Translations under genes and position numbers: made by a program
Assembly (NCBI RefSeq): GCF_006539545.1
Contig: NZ_BJNF01000002.1
Coordinates: 124,001-188,000 of the forward strand
Reading direction: 5' to 3'
Source of the DNA: Nitrobacter winogradskyi
Lineage (GTDB): Bacteria; Pseudomonadota; Alphaproteobacteria; Rhizobiales; Xanthobacteraceae
Length of the DNA: 64,000 nucleotides
Shown: positions 50,046 to 59,534 of the stretch, piece by piece
How positions within the stretch are numbered: position 1 is the stretch's first letter
How the letters are laid out: every line of letters starts with the position of its first letter
The notes under the pieces: generated by a model
The model's input: only the letters and a program-made list of their open reading frames with translations
What the model was told of the DNA's origin: nothing
Databases searched by the model: none

Positions 50046-50443
50046 CATGGGCCGCGCGGCAATGGGCGCGCGGCCCGCGTTCCTCGATCGCGCCGGACGA
50101 TCGCGAGGCGGTGATAGCCGACGCCGTCCGGTTCGGCATGGACGCAAAGTCGATCGCCCATCTTCGTGCAGCGATGCAGATCCCGACCGAACAGGAAGAG
50201 ACGGGAGTCTGGCCGGAGAACTGGGACACCGTGGTCGCGTTCCTTGCGGTGTCGACCCAGTGGCGTGTCGTCCCGATCGGCGGCGGGTTCTCCGCGCCGG
50301 CGCTGATCTACATCGGTCTCGACTACGCCGCGGTGCGCGTGGCGCTCGATGCCGAAGCAATCCCTGTGACGCCGGCCGTGTGGCGCGGCTTGCGCGTGAT
50401 GGAAAGCGCGGCAAGCGCCGCTCTCAATGAGGTCAACCGTTAA
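49716..50443 (+). CDS. Tail assembly chaperone GT, -1 frameshift product
   Basis: Joining frame 0 to the -1 frame at 50036-50042 (G GGA AAC) gives 242 residues: 109 of G, then LTWAARQWARGPRS ... WPENWDTVVAFLAVSTQWRV ... VNR. The downstream frame has no good start codon of its own between 50042 and its first GTG at 50111. The heptamer is one base different from the phage lambda G/T site GGGAAAG. GT bridges the tube protein and tape measure. Confidence 0.8.
50036..50042 (+). promoter_or_regulatory. Slippery heptamer GGGAAAC
   Basis: X XXY YYZ type (G GGA AAC) in the correct frame, immediately followed by the TGA of gene G. Both tRNAs can re-pair after a one-base backward slip (GGG AAA). Confidence 0.85.
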
Positions 50444-52455
50444 TGCGGGTCTCGCTAAAGATCGATGGTGACGCCAGTGGCGCCGTGCAGGCGGCCACCG
50501 ATACGTCACACGCGGTCGTGGACCTGGACAAGGCAGTCGCGGCGGTTTCGAAAAAGATCGTCGATAGTTTTGAAAAGGCCTCCGGCGCGGCCGGCAAGGC
50601 GATTCAGGGCATCGGTGAGGCAGCCGGCGTCGCCAACGATAACGCCATCGACAAAATCTCCGGCGTCACGCAAAAGGTCGCGCAACTCACGGCTGGCGTC
50701 TTCGGAGCCGAGAGCGCCTTCGGAAAGTTGACCGCCGGTACGGCCAGCGTGATATCCGGGTTCGGAGCCGTGGTGCGAGCGGCGACGCCGATCGCGCTGA
50801 TATCCGGCATCGTCGGGCTGGTCACCTCTGCGATGTCGACGCTCCATTCGATCATGAGCACCGGCGCTCAAACTTCGCAGCGCGATCTGGACGAACAGGC
50901 GCGGCTCATTGGTGTGGTGCGAGACGCCTACAGGGATGCGTCCAGAGCGGCGGGCGAGTTCTTCGAGCAGAGCAAGGCGGTTACGCAACTCCAGTTGAGC
51001 CAGAGCACAATCGCGCTGCGCTCTGACCTGCAGCGGCAGGTGGCGAGTGCCGTCGGCGGCTTTTTTGAAAACTATGCGATCGCCGGTCTCAGCAAGCTCG
51101 GCAGTCCTTTTGCCGACGATTCCGAGCTTCGGAATATCGAGACGTTGAAGTCATCGGTCGCTGCGCTCAACGCGGCGATCGCCAGCGGCTCGACCGACGT
51201 CAGGAAGTATGTCGATGAAATCGCCGAGATCGGCAACGCGGCCGCCGCGACCAACCCGAAGCTCGCGAAGGCCGCCAGCGACATCGTCAAGGCGTTCAGC
51301 AGCGCCACCGCCGATCAGAACCGGATCGCGCAGAACGAGGCCGCGCTCGCCCAGCTCAACGGCACCGCGACCGAAACTCAAAAGCGGCTGCTTGGAATTT
51401 CGACCGCGACACGGGAAGCCGGCGAAAATTTCGATCGCTATCTGAAATCCGTCGATCGCCGCTCCGCCGCGATGGAGGCCGAGGCGACCGCGCTCGGGGG
51501 CTCGACCGGCGCGATGGAGAAATTCCGCACCCAGGTCGTGTTGACCGAGTCGGCTCATCAGGCCGGCGCCGGCGTTGCCGAGAAGTATGCCGCAGCCATT
51601 GCGAAGATCTCGGCCCGCGCCGGCGAGGCATCGCAAAAGCTCGCGGTGGCGCGGATCGAATCCGCCGCGACGTTTCAGCTTCAGCAGCTCGGGCGTAACA
51701 GCATCGACCAGAGCGTCGCGGGCCAGTTGGATGGCGCCTTCGGCGATCAGCTCGATATGAACGGTTCGACCGCGCAGCTCGTCCGCTTCACGGAAAGAAT
51801 GAAGGAGCTGAAGGCGACGACGCTTGAGTTGACGCAAGGAATCTTTCGCGACTTCCGCAACGAGATCGCCAACGGCGCGACGGCGTGGGAAGCTTTCGGC
51901 AGAGCGGGTTCCAACGCCGTGCAGCGCGTCGCTGACAAGATCGCCGACAAGGCGCTCGATAGTCTGGTCTCCAACATGTTTGGCTCCTTCCTCGGCGGTG
52001 GAACATCCGGCGGCGCAGGCGGGCTGATCGGTCGCCTGTTCATGGCCGCCGGCGGCGGCACCTTCGGTCCGGGCTGGGGTGTCGTTGGCGAGGAAGGACC
52101 GGAGCTCATTCGCGTCTTCAACGGTGGCGTCACCGTCTACCCCAATGATGTGAGCAAGCCCTATCTGCCGGGATTCGCCCAGGGCGGCACGCTGTCGCCG
52201 CTCGGCAACGTCACGCGGCTGCCGCGCGGCGGCCAGGACAATTCACCTGCAATGGCTTCGCCCATGGCCATCAGCGTCAATGTCGCCGGTGCACGCGGCA
52301 ATCAGGAAATCCACGACATGGTCGCCGCGGGCGTCGCATCCGGCATCAGGCAGTTCGCCGGCAGCCGCCAGTTCGACGTCCAAACACAGGCGAGCATCCG
52401 CAAGGCGCTGGCGCGCGGTAACGGCAATCTGGCGCGCGGCGCGGGAGTAGGCTGA
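50443..52455 (+). CDS. Tail tape measure protein
   Basis: 670 residues, start codon overlapping the GT stop (TAATG). Long helical N-terminal region rich in A, S, K; a central hydrophobic stretch (IALISGIVGLVTSAMSTLHSIM); and the common C-terminal GTFGPGWGVVGEEGPELIRV ... LPGFAQGG. Tape measures set tail length and assist DNA entry; 670 residues predicts a tail of roughly 100 nm by the usual 1.5 Angstrom per residue rule. Confidence 0.92.
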   Translation: MRVSLKIDGDASGAVQAATDTSHAVVDLDKAVAAVSKKIVDSFEKASGAAGKAIQGIGEAAGVANDNAIDKISGVTQKVAQLTAGVFGAESAFGKLTAGTASVISGFGAVVRAATPIALISGIVGLVTSAMSTLHSIMSTGAQTSQRDLDEQARLIGVVRDAYRDASRAAGEFFEQSKAVTQLQLSQSTIALRSDLQRQVASAVGGFFENYAIAGLSKLGSPFADDSELRNIETLKSSVAALNAAIASGSTDVRKYVDEIAEIGNAAAATNPKLAKAASDIVKAFSSATADQNRIAQNEAALAQLNGTATETQKRLLGISTATREAGENFDRYLKSVDRRSAAMEAEATALGGSTGAMEKFRTQVVLTESAHQAGAGVAEKYAAAIAKISARAGEASQKLAVARIESAATFQLQQLGRNSIDQSVAGQLDGAFGDQLDMNGSTAQLVRFTERMKELKATTLELTQGIFRDFRNEIANGATAWEAFGRAGSNAVQRVADKIADKALDSLVSNMFGSFLGGGTSGGAGGLIGRLFMAAGGGTFGPGWGVVGEEGPELIRVFNGGVTVYPNDVSKPYLPGFAQGGTLSPLGNVTRLPRGGQDNSPAMASPMAISVNVAGARGNQEIHDMVAAGVASGIRQFAGSRQFDVQTQASIRKALARGNGNLARGAGVG

Positions 52456-53081
52456 TGGCGCTCACATTCCCGCGCACTGATATCGTCAACCCGTGGAATT
52501 TCGCGACGCAATCGTTCACGCTGCCACCGCGTCAAGAGACGAGCACGGGCGCCGATGGCACGATCTGGGGAAAGGATTTCGGGCCGCGCTTGTGGCTTGC
52601 ACAATATGGCACCGGCGATCTCGACCACGACAGTGCGCTTGCACTTGAAGCCCGGTTGAATTCGCTAAGGGGCGTTATCCATCTATTCGAAGCTGGCGAC
52701 GGCCGCAGGCGTTATCCCAGGGCGCATAAGAATGGCGCGTTCAATGACACCGGCACATTGAAATCGGTCGGTGACGACAACATGTCGCTCAGCCTCGGCG
52801 GCCTGGACGCCGGGTTCAAGCTGTCGGTCGGCGATTACCTGTCGTTCGACTTCGGGACCAAGCGAGCGTTGCACCAGGTGCTCGAGGATGTCACGGCCGA
52901 TGGCAGCGGCGACACGGTCGAATTCGCCGTCTGCCCCGAAATCCGGCCCGGATACGCGATCGACGCGGGCGTGAAGCTCAAGAAGCCGGCCGGCCTGTTC
53001 TTGCTGATGCCCGGCTCGGTTGCCGCGCTATCGGAAGGCCCACGCTCGAATGTCACCTTTCAGGCGAGGCAAGTCGCATGA
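52455..53081 (+). CDS. Distal tail protein (putative)
   Basis: 208 residues, TGATG overlap. Strand-rich with WLAQYGTGDLDHDSALALEARLNSLRG (quoted in part) and IHLFEAGDGRRRYP, as in the first tail-tip protein after the tape measure in rhizobial and Rhodobacter siphophages. Exact equivalent (gpM or Dit) is uncertain. Confidence 0.7.
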   Translation: MALTFPRTDIVNPWNFATQSFTLPPRQETSTGADGTIWGKDFGPRLWLAQYGTGDLDHDSALALEARLNSLRGVIHLFEAGDGRRRYPRAHKNGAFNDTGTLKSVGDDNMSLSLGGLDAGFKLSVGDYLSFDFGTKRALHQVLEDVTADGSGDTVEFAVCPEIRPGYAIDAGVKLKKPAGLFLLMPGSVAALSEGPRSNVTFQARQVA

Positions 53082-53734
53082 CGCGCTCGCTCTCGGCCGA
53101 AAATCAGAACGCTAATGAACAGCGCGCGCTGATCTATCGCGACTTCATCTGGATCATCGCCAAGGATCGCTCCGACGGATCGCCGGTGCCCATGGGTGTC
53201 TGGTCCGACGTGTTCGACATCCTGGCCGAGGTCATTGATCCCGCGACCGGCGGGGCCGCCTCGCGTTCCTTCACCGGCGCCGGCGCGGTCATCTCGATCA
53301 GCGACATTCCCCTGGTGCAGGGCATCGCGGTCCAGGAAGTCGAGTTGCAGCTCTCGGCTCTCGAATCTTCCGTCAACGATTTCCTTCGCACCTACGATTG
53401 CAAGCAGGCGGATATTCAGATTTTTCGCGGCTGGTTCGACCCGGCGACGCAGTCGATGGTCGCACCGGCCGCGTGCCGTTTTTCCGGCTTTATCAATGAA
53501 GCGCCGGTCACGACGCCCGCCGAAGGTGCGGGCAACAGCGTCGTCAAGGTGGCCTGTACGTCCAACACCCAGGAGCTGACCCGTTCCAATTCCGACACCG
53601 CGTCCGACGCCTCGCAGCGGCTGCGCAGCGGGACGGACAACTTCCTGCAGGACGTCGCTGTCGTTGGCGACTGGCTTGCTCCATGGGGCGCGTCGGATGG
53701 CTCGCCGACGGGGATGGGGACCAAAGCATCATGA
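53078..53734 (+). CDS. Minor tail protein (tail-tip, putative)
   Basis: 218 residues, ATGA overlap. FTGAGAVISISDIPLVQGIA and DCKQADIQIFRGWFDPAT ... FSGFINEAPV resemble the tail-tip protein that precedes the peptidase/hub genes. The expected NlpC/P60 peptidase is absent; a GNAT gene holds its place. Confidence 0.7.
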   Translation: MTRSLSAENQNANEQRALIYRDFIWIIAKDRSDGSPVPMGVWSDVFDILAEVIDPATGGAASRSFTGAGAVISISDIPLVQGIAVQEVELQLSALESSVNDFLRTYDCKQADIQIFRGWFDPATQSMVAPAACRFSGFINEAPVTTPAEGAGNSVVKVACTSNTQELTRSNSDTASDASQRLRSGTDNFLQDVAVVGDWLAPWGASDGSPTGMGTKAS

Positions 53735-54168
53735 TCCGCCGGGCGCACGAACTCGATACCGGTGCGGTGATGCCCTTGCTGCGCTCGGCGCATCAGGCGA
53801 AGGGCCTCGATCGGCTGTTCGCTTTTGATCCCCTTCTGATGGAGCGGCGCTGGCGCGCGCATCTCACGTCGCCGGATTCGCTCTGCCTCGTTCACGAAGT
53901 CGGCGTCCGCCCGCGAGGCGTCTTTGTCGGCATGGCCAGCAACTATCCCTATGGCGCCATCACCGGCGCGATTGAGGTGATCTCGTTCATTGAACCGGAT
54001 TATCGCGGCGGCGCCTGGTTCAAGATGTGTCGCATCTTCGAGGATTGGGCGCGGGCGAGAGGCTGCCGCTTCGCCGCACAGACCGGCAAGGATGATCCGC
54101 GCTTCGCAAAAGCGCTCGACCGCCGTGGTTACCTGCCGTTCGAAACGCACTACTTGAAGGAGCTTTGA
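53731..54168 (+). CDS. GNAT-fold acetyltransferase-like protein in the tail module
   Basis: 145 residues from ATG 53731 (ATGA overlap). MIRRAHELDTGAVMPLLRSA, then GAIEVISFIEPDYRGGAWFK (motif A region with RGGAW) and KALDRRGYLPFETHY are GNAT features. Found inside tail operons of several alphaproteobacterial phages (recollection); substrate unknown. Confidence 0.8.
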   Translation: MIRRAHELDTGAVMPLLRSAHQAKGLDRLFAFDPLLMERRWRAHLTSPDSLCLVHEVGVRPRGVFVGMASNYPYGAITGAIEVISFIEPDYRGGAWFKMCRIFEDWARARGCRFAAQTGKDDPRFAKALDRRGYLPFETHYLKEL

Positions 54169-54169
54169 A

Positions 54170-56713
54170 GTGGCGTTTCTCGGCCTGGGCGCAGCACTGT
54201 TCGGAGCCGGCACGTTCCTCGCCGTCGCGGCCGACGTCGTCATCGGCCTTGGCGCGTCGATCGGTCTCAGCTACGCCGCGCAGGCGCTCGCCGGCAAGCC
54301 GCAGCAACCTTCATCGCCCGCCCAGCACTTCGCCGCGCAGATTCGGCTCCAGGCGGACGGCGCGCTGCCGCGCTCGTTCCCGATCGGCAAGACCTGCCTC
54401 GGCGGCCAGCTCGTCTACTTCAACACCTGGGGAAATGACGGCGAAACGCCCAACGCCTATTACACGCGCGTCACCAAGCTTTCCGACCTGCCGATCAAGT
54501 CGCTCGACGGCGTCTGGATCAACGGAGAGAAATGCACGCTCGGCAGCGATACCGGCACCGGCATGGGATTGCCGGTGCTCGAATATCGGAAGGACGGCGT
54601 CGATCATCTCTGGATCAAGTTCTATGACGGCACGCAGACGGTCGCCGACAGCTTCCTGACCTCGAAGGTCTCGTCGGCCGCTCGGCCGTATGAATCAACC
54701 CGCGTCGGCGTCGGCTGTGCCTACGTCATCGCGACCGCGCTGATCGACGACACGCTTTATGCCGGCCGTGTTCCCGAATTCAAATATGAGGTCTCGGGAA
54801 TTCGGCTCTACGATCCGACCAGGGATTCGACGAACGGCGGCTCGGGGTCGCATCGCTATTCCGATCCGTCGACATGGGGCGGCGACGGCGACGATTATCC
54901 GATCGTGCAGGCCTACAACATCATGCGCGGCATCCGCTACGCCGGCACATGGGTTTACGGCCTTCAGCGGGCCACGCAGGCGACATTGCCGGCGACTAAC
55001 TGGAACGCGCAGATCGCGAAATGCCGATCGACGATCCAGGGCGCGGGCGGAATGGAGCCGACCTATCGCGCAGGCGGCGTCGTCACGGTGAGCGTGCAGA
55101 CGGCCGACACACTCGACATGCTGATGACCGCCTGCCAGGGCAAGATGTCGGAGGTCGGCGGATGGTACAAGGTGCATTGCGGCGCGCCGGATAGCGCCAC
55201 CTTCGAATTCACCGACGGCGATGTTCTGTCGTCGGAAGACCAGACCGCGACGCCTTTCCTGACGCTTGACGCCAGCATCAACGGCATCACCGGCTCCTTT
55301 CCTAATCCCGAGCAGGGCTGGAATCCGGACAGCGCGCCGCCGCTCTATGCCACGCCGCTTGAATCGAGAGACGGCAATCGCAGGCTTCTGGCGACGCCCT
55401 CATTCGATCTCGTGCCTTATGCGGCGCAGGTCCAGCGTCTCATGAAATCAGCGCTGGAGGCCGCGCGGCGGGAGCGCTCGCACAGCCTGGTGTTGCCGCC
55501 GCCATTCTGGAGCGTCGAACCGGGCGACGTCTGCAGCTGGACATCGGCGCGGAACGGCTACGACGGCAAGCTCTTCACGGTCACGGCGAAGACCGACTGC
55601 GCGAACAACGACACCGGGCTTGTGATTCAGGAGGTTGATCCCGCCGACTATAGCTGGAATTACGAGACTGATTATCGGCCGGGCACGTCGGGCCCTACGG
55701 GCTTTCCGCGGCCGGAGCCGCAAGGCATCAGGATGTGGGCGGCCGAAGGCGTGTCCATCATCGACGCGGACGGATACAAACGCCGGCCCGGCATCCGGCT
55801 CTCCTGGGACGGCGACATGCCGGGCGTCACCGGCGTGCGCTACAAGGTACGCCGCAAGAACGACGCTAGCCCTGTCACCTCAGGCAACACGCTGGAGCTG
55901 TCGGCCGGCGCACTGATCATCACTCATTCGTTGCTGCCGGACAATCAATACGAGGTCGCCGGCCAGTACATCCCGAGCGCGCCGCGCGACATGCTGTGGT
56001 CGGACTGGATCGAGGTCGCGACGCCGGACGTGAAGTTCTCGGTGCTCGACTTCGACGCGGCGATCAAGGCGCAGATCACGACGATTCAACAGCAAGTGCA
56101 GGACTTCGTCCACGCAACAGAGGCGCTGATCGCATCAGTCGCGGCCAACCAGGACGCACGGAACTGGCTGGATAAGACTTCCGTTCGAACTCAGATGACG
56201 GCGCGAGCCGGAGTGTTGTCCGCAACGATAACAAACGTACAGACTGTTGCGGCCGATGCTACGGCTGCGCTCGCAAGCAGTGTCGAAAGCCTATCGGTTG
56301 CGGTGGGAAAGAACACGGGCGCAATTACTGTCACGCAGGAAGCGGTCGCATCGCTCACAGAAGGGATCGGTCTCTCCTACGGCGTAAAGCTCGACGTAAA
56401 CGGGTATGCCGTGGGCTTCCAACTACTGAATGGCGGAGCCGATACGGGGTCGACCACTTTCACGACCGATTACTTCCAGATCGTCACGCCGGGGCAAAGC
56501 CCGAAAAAGCCTTTCATTGTTTCAGGAGATACGGTTGTGCTCGACGCTGACAACATCCTGCTCAACGGCTCCGTCAAGGCGACGAAACTGGATGTGGCTC
56601 AACTGAGCGCGATCAACGCCAATCTTGGCGACGTTAGGGCGGGTACATTGAAGAGTCCGAACGACAAGTGGGATCAGAATTTGAACAATGGCACCTTGAT
56701 CATATCGGATTAG
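54170..56713 (+). CDS. Tail tip hub / host-specificity protein (lambda gpJ-like)
   Basis: 847 residues from GTG 54170 after AAGGAG. N-terminal hydrophobic hub start (FLGLGAALFGAGTFLAVAADVVIGLGASIG quoted in part), hub body (about 60-480), a fibronectin-like segment (about 540-620), a helical linker and a DUF1983-like end (YGVKLDVNGYAVGFQL ... TTDYFQIVTPG ... PFIVSGDTVVLDADNILLNG). It forms the central tip and likely contacts the receptor. Confidence 0.9.
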   Translation: MAFLGLGAALFGAGTFLAVAADVVIGLGASIGLSYAAQALAGKPQQPSSPAQHFAAQIRLQADGALPRSFPIGKTCLGGQLVYFNTWGNDGETPNAYYTRVTKLSDLPIKSLDGVWINGEKCTLGSDTGTGMGLPVLEYRKDGVDHLWIKFYDGTQTVADSFLTSKVSSAARPYESTRVGVGCAYVIATALIDDTLYAGRVPEFKYEVSGIRLYDPTRDSTNGGSGSHRYSDPSTWGGDGDDYPIVQAYNIMRGIRYAGTWVYGLQRATQATLPATNWNAQIAKCRSTIQGAGGMEPTYRAGGVVTVSVQTADTLDMLMTACQGKMSEVGGWYKVHCGAPDSATFEFTDGDVLSSEDQTATPFLTLDASINGITGSFPNPEQGWNPDSAPPLYATPLESRDGNRRLLATPSFDLVPYAAQVQRLMKSALEAARRERSHSLVLPPPFWSVEPGDVCSWTSARNGYDGKLFTVTAKTDCANNDTGLVIQEVDPADYSWNYETDYRPGTSGPTGFPRPEPQGIRMWAAEGVSIIDADGYKRRPGIRLSWDGDMPGVTGVRYKVRRKNDASPVTSGNTLELSAGALIITHSLLPDNQYEVAGQYIPSAPRDMLWSDWIEVATPDVKFSVLDFDAAIKAQITTIQQQVQDFVHATEALIASVAANQDARNWLDKTSVRTQMTARAGVLSATITNVQTVAADATAALASSVESLSVAVGKNTGAITVTQEAVASLTEGIGLSYGVKLDVNGYAVGFQLLNGGADTGSTTFTTDYFQIVTPGQSPKKPFIVSGDTVVLDADNILLNGSVKATKLDVAQLSAINANLGDVRAGTLKSPNDKWDQNLNNGTLIISD

Positions 56714-56715
56714 CC

Positions 56716-57123
56716 ATGAGCACCCGGCGCGTCATTCTCGGAAATCTTGGTGGTGGTCAATACGGGCTGCGCGTCTCGCTGCCGGGGCACGATGTCGTTT
56801 CAGGCGGAGAGTTGTCTTTCGACAGCGGCTGGACCGATATCGTCAAAATGATTCAAGTCGGCTTGGCGAGTAAAACAGCGGACTTCAATTTCACCGATGT
56901 CATCTTTCCTTCGCCGGGCTATCAGCCCTTTGCTGAAGTGCGCTACCGATCCGGCCTACGCGTCTATGATGACTACAGCCCGCTCGCGACCAGTGTCGCG
57001 CCTCAAGGCCTCGGAGCCACCATTCTAACCGATCGACTGCGACTTTGGCCGGCTCCATCTAGCCCGGTTGTCGCCTATGACGTGATATACGCGGTCTTTC
57101 GCGTTCCGGTTCCTGCGCCATGA
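56716..57123 (+). CDS. Tail fibre-region protein, tandem paralogue 1
   Basis: 135 residues. The N-terminus STRRVILGNLGGGQYGLRVSLPGHDV shares a layout (RRVxIG...G..VS.PG.DV) with the two following genes. Probably a small tail-tip structural subunit. Function unknown. Confidence 0.65.
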   Translation: MSTRRVILGNLGGGQYGLRVSLPGHDVVSGGELSFDSGWTDIVKMIQVGLASKTADFNFTDVIFPSPGYQPFAEVRYRSGLRVYDDYSPLATSVAPQGLGATILTDRLRLWPAPSSPVVAYDVIYAVFRVPVPAP

Positions 57124-57539
57124 CCCGCCGCGTCGTGATTGGAAAGCGGGCGAACGGCGACACGGGCGTGTTTGTGTCGCCGGCCGGCGTCGACGCCTAT
57201 ACAGCGGCCGACGCAAATTTGGTGCTCGGCATCTCGGCTCGCGTGTCGCAGCTTTTGATGCTGGGAAACGTTGCGTCGAGTCAGACGATCATATTGGGTT
57301 TCGGCGCGGTCCCTCATGTCCTGCTTACCTCCCAGCAGACTGTTAATTTGGGCTACATTTCATTCTCCGGCCCTGTCCGACCTTCGCCGATGATGACATC
57401 GACGCCGGACGGCAGTGGTGGATACACAATTACCCCAGCTGACCCATCGTTCGCCGACATTGCGAGCGACGGCTCGTCCATGTACGTCACTGCGCCGCGT
57501 AGAACGATCTACGCGGTCTACAACCGGGCGATCTCATGA
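57120..57539 (+). CDS. Tail fibre-region protein, tandem paralogue 2
   Basis: 139 residues, ATGA overlap. Starts TRRVVIGKRANGDTGVFVSPAG; beta-rich with serines. The C-terminal TIYAVYNRAIS parallels VIYAVFRVPVP of paralogue 1, supporting duplication. Confidence 0.65.
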   Translation: MTRRVVIGKRANGDTGVFVSPAGVDAYTAADANLVLGISARVSQLLMLGNVASSQTIILGFGAVPHVLLTSQQTVNLGYISFSGPVRPSPMMTSTPDGSGGYTITPADPSFADIASDGSSMYVTAPRRTIYAVYNRAIS

Positions 57540-57955
57540 CGAACCGGATTAGAATTGCATCCGGCGTTTCATCACCGTTTCGCGTTTCGGTGGCGGGGGT
57601 AGACGTTAACGGCGCGACCTTCGATGGCCTTCTGTTCGACGGCAATCAGATGCCGCTTCGGGTTTATGCTGCCGGATATGTTTCGGCGGCCGTGGAGCCT
57701 GTCGCCGGGATAATGGGCACTCCTGGGCCTTTTGGTCCGACGACGCCGGCAGGAACCTATCCTCTCTTTGCAATCGCATGGCGGGCAATTCGAACGAACA
57801 CGACATTGACTTTGAGAACGGTGGGGCCTGACGGCGGCGGCGCGTTTGACGCGAGCAATCGACTTCACGCTTTGACCTTCAGGCCGCCTGGAGGCGTTGT
57901 CGGTGATCTTCCAAACACGCTGATAAACTATCTTATCTTTCGGAACGCGGGGTAG
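57536..57955 (+). CDS. Tail fibre-region protein, tandem paralogue 3
   Basis: 139 residues, ATGA overlap. Starts TNRIRIASGVSSPFRVSVAGVDV; same opening pattern as paralogues 1 and 2, then a diverged body (GTPGPFGPTTPAGTYPLFAI). Lower GC than the neighbouring morphogenesis genes. Confidence 0.6.
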   Translation: MTNRIRIASGVSSPFRVSVAGVDVNGATFDGLLFDGNQMPLRVYAAGYVSAAVEPVAGIMGTPGPFGPTTPAGTYPLFAIAWRAIRTNTTLTLRTVGPDGGGAFDASNRLHALTFRPPGGVVGDLPNTLINYLIFRNAG

Positions 57956-57958
57956 TAG

Positions 57959-58393
57959 ATGCTCTTTCTTCTTCCCAATGAAGAAGGCCGGATCATGCAG
58001 GCCAACAAGGTTTATGACCCTGATGGGTATGACCGAAGGCTGGATGAGGCTGGCGTCAGTTATATCAAGGTCAATCGTCCCGGCGTGCTGTCGCCGGGTG
58101 AATGGATGTGCTCGACGCGCAAGGGCTCGATCGTGCCGGTGCATCGCCGGCCGACGATGAAAGTCAGCGTTGATAAAATGGCCTTCAAAGCCGGTGACAA
58201 CGACGCCGTCGTTCTGAAAGGCGCGCCCAAGGATGTCACTTTCTCGGTCACCGTGCAGGGTAGCGACGTCTGGACCGGCACATTGCCGGATGGCGAACTG
58301 GAGTTGAGCGTGCCGGTGCCTGGGCTTTATTGTGTCAGGTTGACGCGCTGGCCCTATCGCGATTTTGAAGTGACGATCGAGGCCATCGCATGA
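57959..58393 (+). CDS. Tail fibre-region protein (144 aa)
   Basis: Starts MLFLLPNEEGRIMQANKVYDP; the second half is beta-rich (VTFSVTVQGSDVWTGTLPDGE). A second Met at residue 13 is possible. Likely accessory to the fibres; no family recognised. Confidence 0.6.
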   Translation: MLFLLPNEEGRIMQANKVYDPDGYDRRLDEAGVSYIKVNRPGVLSPGEWMCSTRKGSIVPVHRRPTMKVSVDKMAFKAGDNDAVVLKGAPKDVTFSVTVQGSDVWTGTLPDGELELSVPVPGLYCVRLTRWPYRDFEVTIEAIA

Positions 58394-58740
58394 AGATCAC
58401 GCTCGATCCCATGCCGGCGTTGCGCGCCGCGTCGAAAGCCAAGGTCAATCGGCACTTCGACAGTCTCGCACAACCGCATCGGGACGCCGCCTATACGGCG
58501 AAGCGAGCCATGGCGGCCGCGACGCTGGCGAGCGGTGCCGCTCCGACTGCATTGCAAGCCGAGGCGGACCTGCGCGGCGTCACGGCCCGTGCTCTCGCCT
58601 CACTCATCATGTCGAAGCCGGACGTCGTGACCGAGCGTGAGCTCCATCGGCAGAAGGTCATGGCCGCGCTCGATGGCGCGCGAACACCGGCCGAGCTCGA
58701 CGGAATCTCGAAAGACCTGACGGGACGGAATCATGACTGA
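58390..58740 (+). CDS. Helical tail-fibre accessory protein (116 aa)
   Basis: All-helical (AASKAKVNRHFDSLAQPHRD ... AAYTAKRAMAAATL), ending NHD, with ATGA overlap upstream and 8-bp overlap downstream. Size and place fit a fibre assembly helper such as those with a DUF4376-like region, but no motif proves it. Confidence 0.6.
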   Translation: MKITLDPMPALRAASKAKVNRHFDSLAQPHRDAAYTAKRAMAAATLASGAAPTALQAEADLRGVTARALASLIMSKPDVVTERELHRQKVMAALDGARTPAELDGISKDLTGRNHD

Positions 58741-59518
58741 TTTTCCCTCCTACGCCCATGGCACCGTCACCATTGAGGCTGGCGCTACCGTCGCGACGTT
58801 CGACAGCGCAATTATGGCCGGCGGCAATGCTCGCGGCGGAGACTTGCTGAAAACAGATGGTCACGTCGTCGATATCGTCGACGTGATCGACAACTTTCGC
58901 CTCAAGATCGACCCGTGGCCTTACGATGCCGTCGCTGCGGTTGAATACAAGATCGTCAAGTGTTCGCCCCTGCGTTTCGTCGGCGGTCAGGCGATGGCCG
59001 ATGTTTCCTCCCTGGTCGCCCGGATCAACACGCAAGGGCTGGTCTGGACGCTCCCACCGGGTGTCCATAGCCCCGACGGCTATGTCGCCGAGGAAGGGCA
59101 ATATATCGAGGACACGTCGACAAATGAACGGTGGCGGATGACGTCGGGCGCCTGGGTGTCGCAGGGCATTTCAGATCCCGTGTTCAGCCGATACGACTTC
59201 GCGGTGGACGTTCCCGCGCGCCCGGCCAGCAACTTCGTCGTCAAGAAGTGGGTTGTCCCTTCTCTCGTGACGTTCAGGGCCGACCTTGTCGAAAGCGCGG
59301 CGAATGCCGACGTCGCCGCAACGAACGACACAACGTTTTCGCTCACCAAGAACGAGGTCGAATTCGCGACTTTCACTTTTGCGAGCGGATCGCACATCGC
59401 CACATTCGCGTGCGCGGCCGATACCGAATTCGTAAAGGGCGACGTGCTGCGCTGTGTCTCACCGCCGCGCGATGAGTCGCTCTCCGACATCGCAATCACC
59501 ATCGTCGCTTTCAGATAG
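58733..59518 (+). CDS. Tail structural protein (261 aa)
   Basis: Beta-rich protein (YAHGTVTIEAGATVATFDSA; FASGSHIATFACAAD). Resembles phage fibre parts with an N-terminal attachment region and a C-terminal sandwich. Not assigned to a family. Confidence 0.65.
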   Translation: MTDFPSYAHGTVTIEAGATVATFDSAIMAGGNARGGDLLKTDGHVVDIVDVIDNFRLKIDPWPYDAVAAVEYKIVKCSPLRFVGGQAMADVSSLVARINTQGLVWTLPPGVHSPDGYVAEEGQYIEDTSTNERWRMTSGAWVSQGISDPVFSRYDFAVDVPARPASNFVVKKWVVPSLVTFRADLVESAANADVAATNDTTFSLTKNEVEFATFTFASGSHIATFACAADTEFVKGDVLRCVSPPRDESLSDIAITIVAFR

Positions 59519-59534
59519 AAGGAGCATCTCTCCA

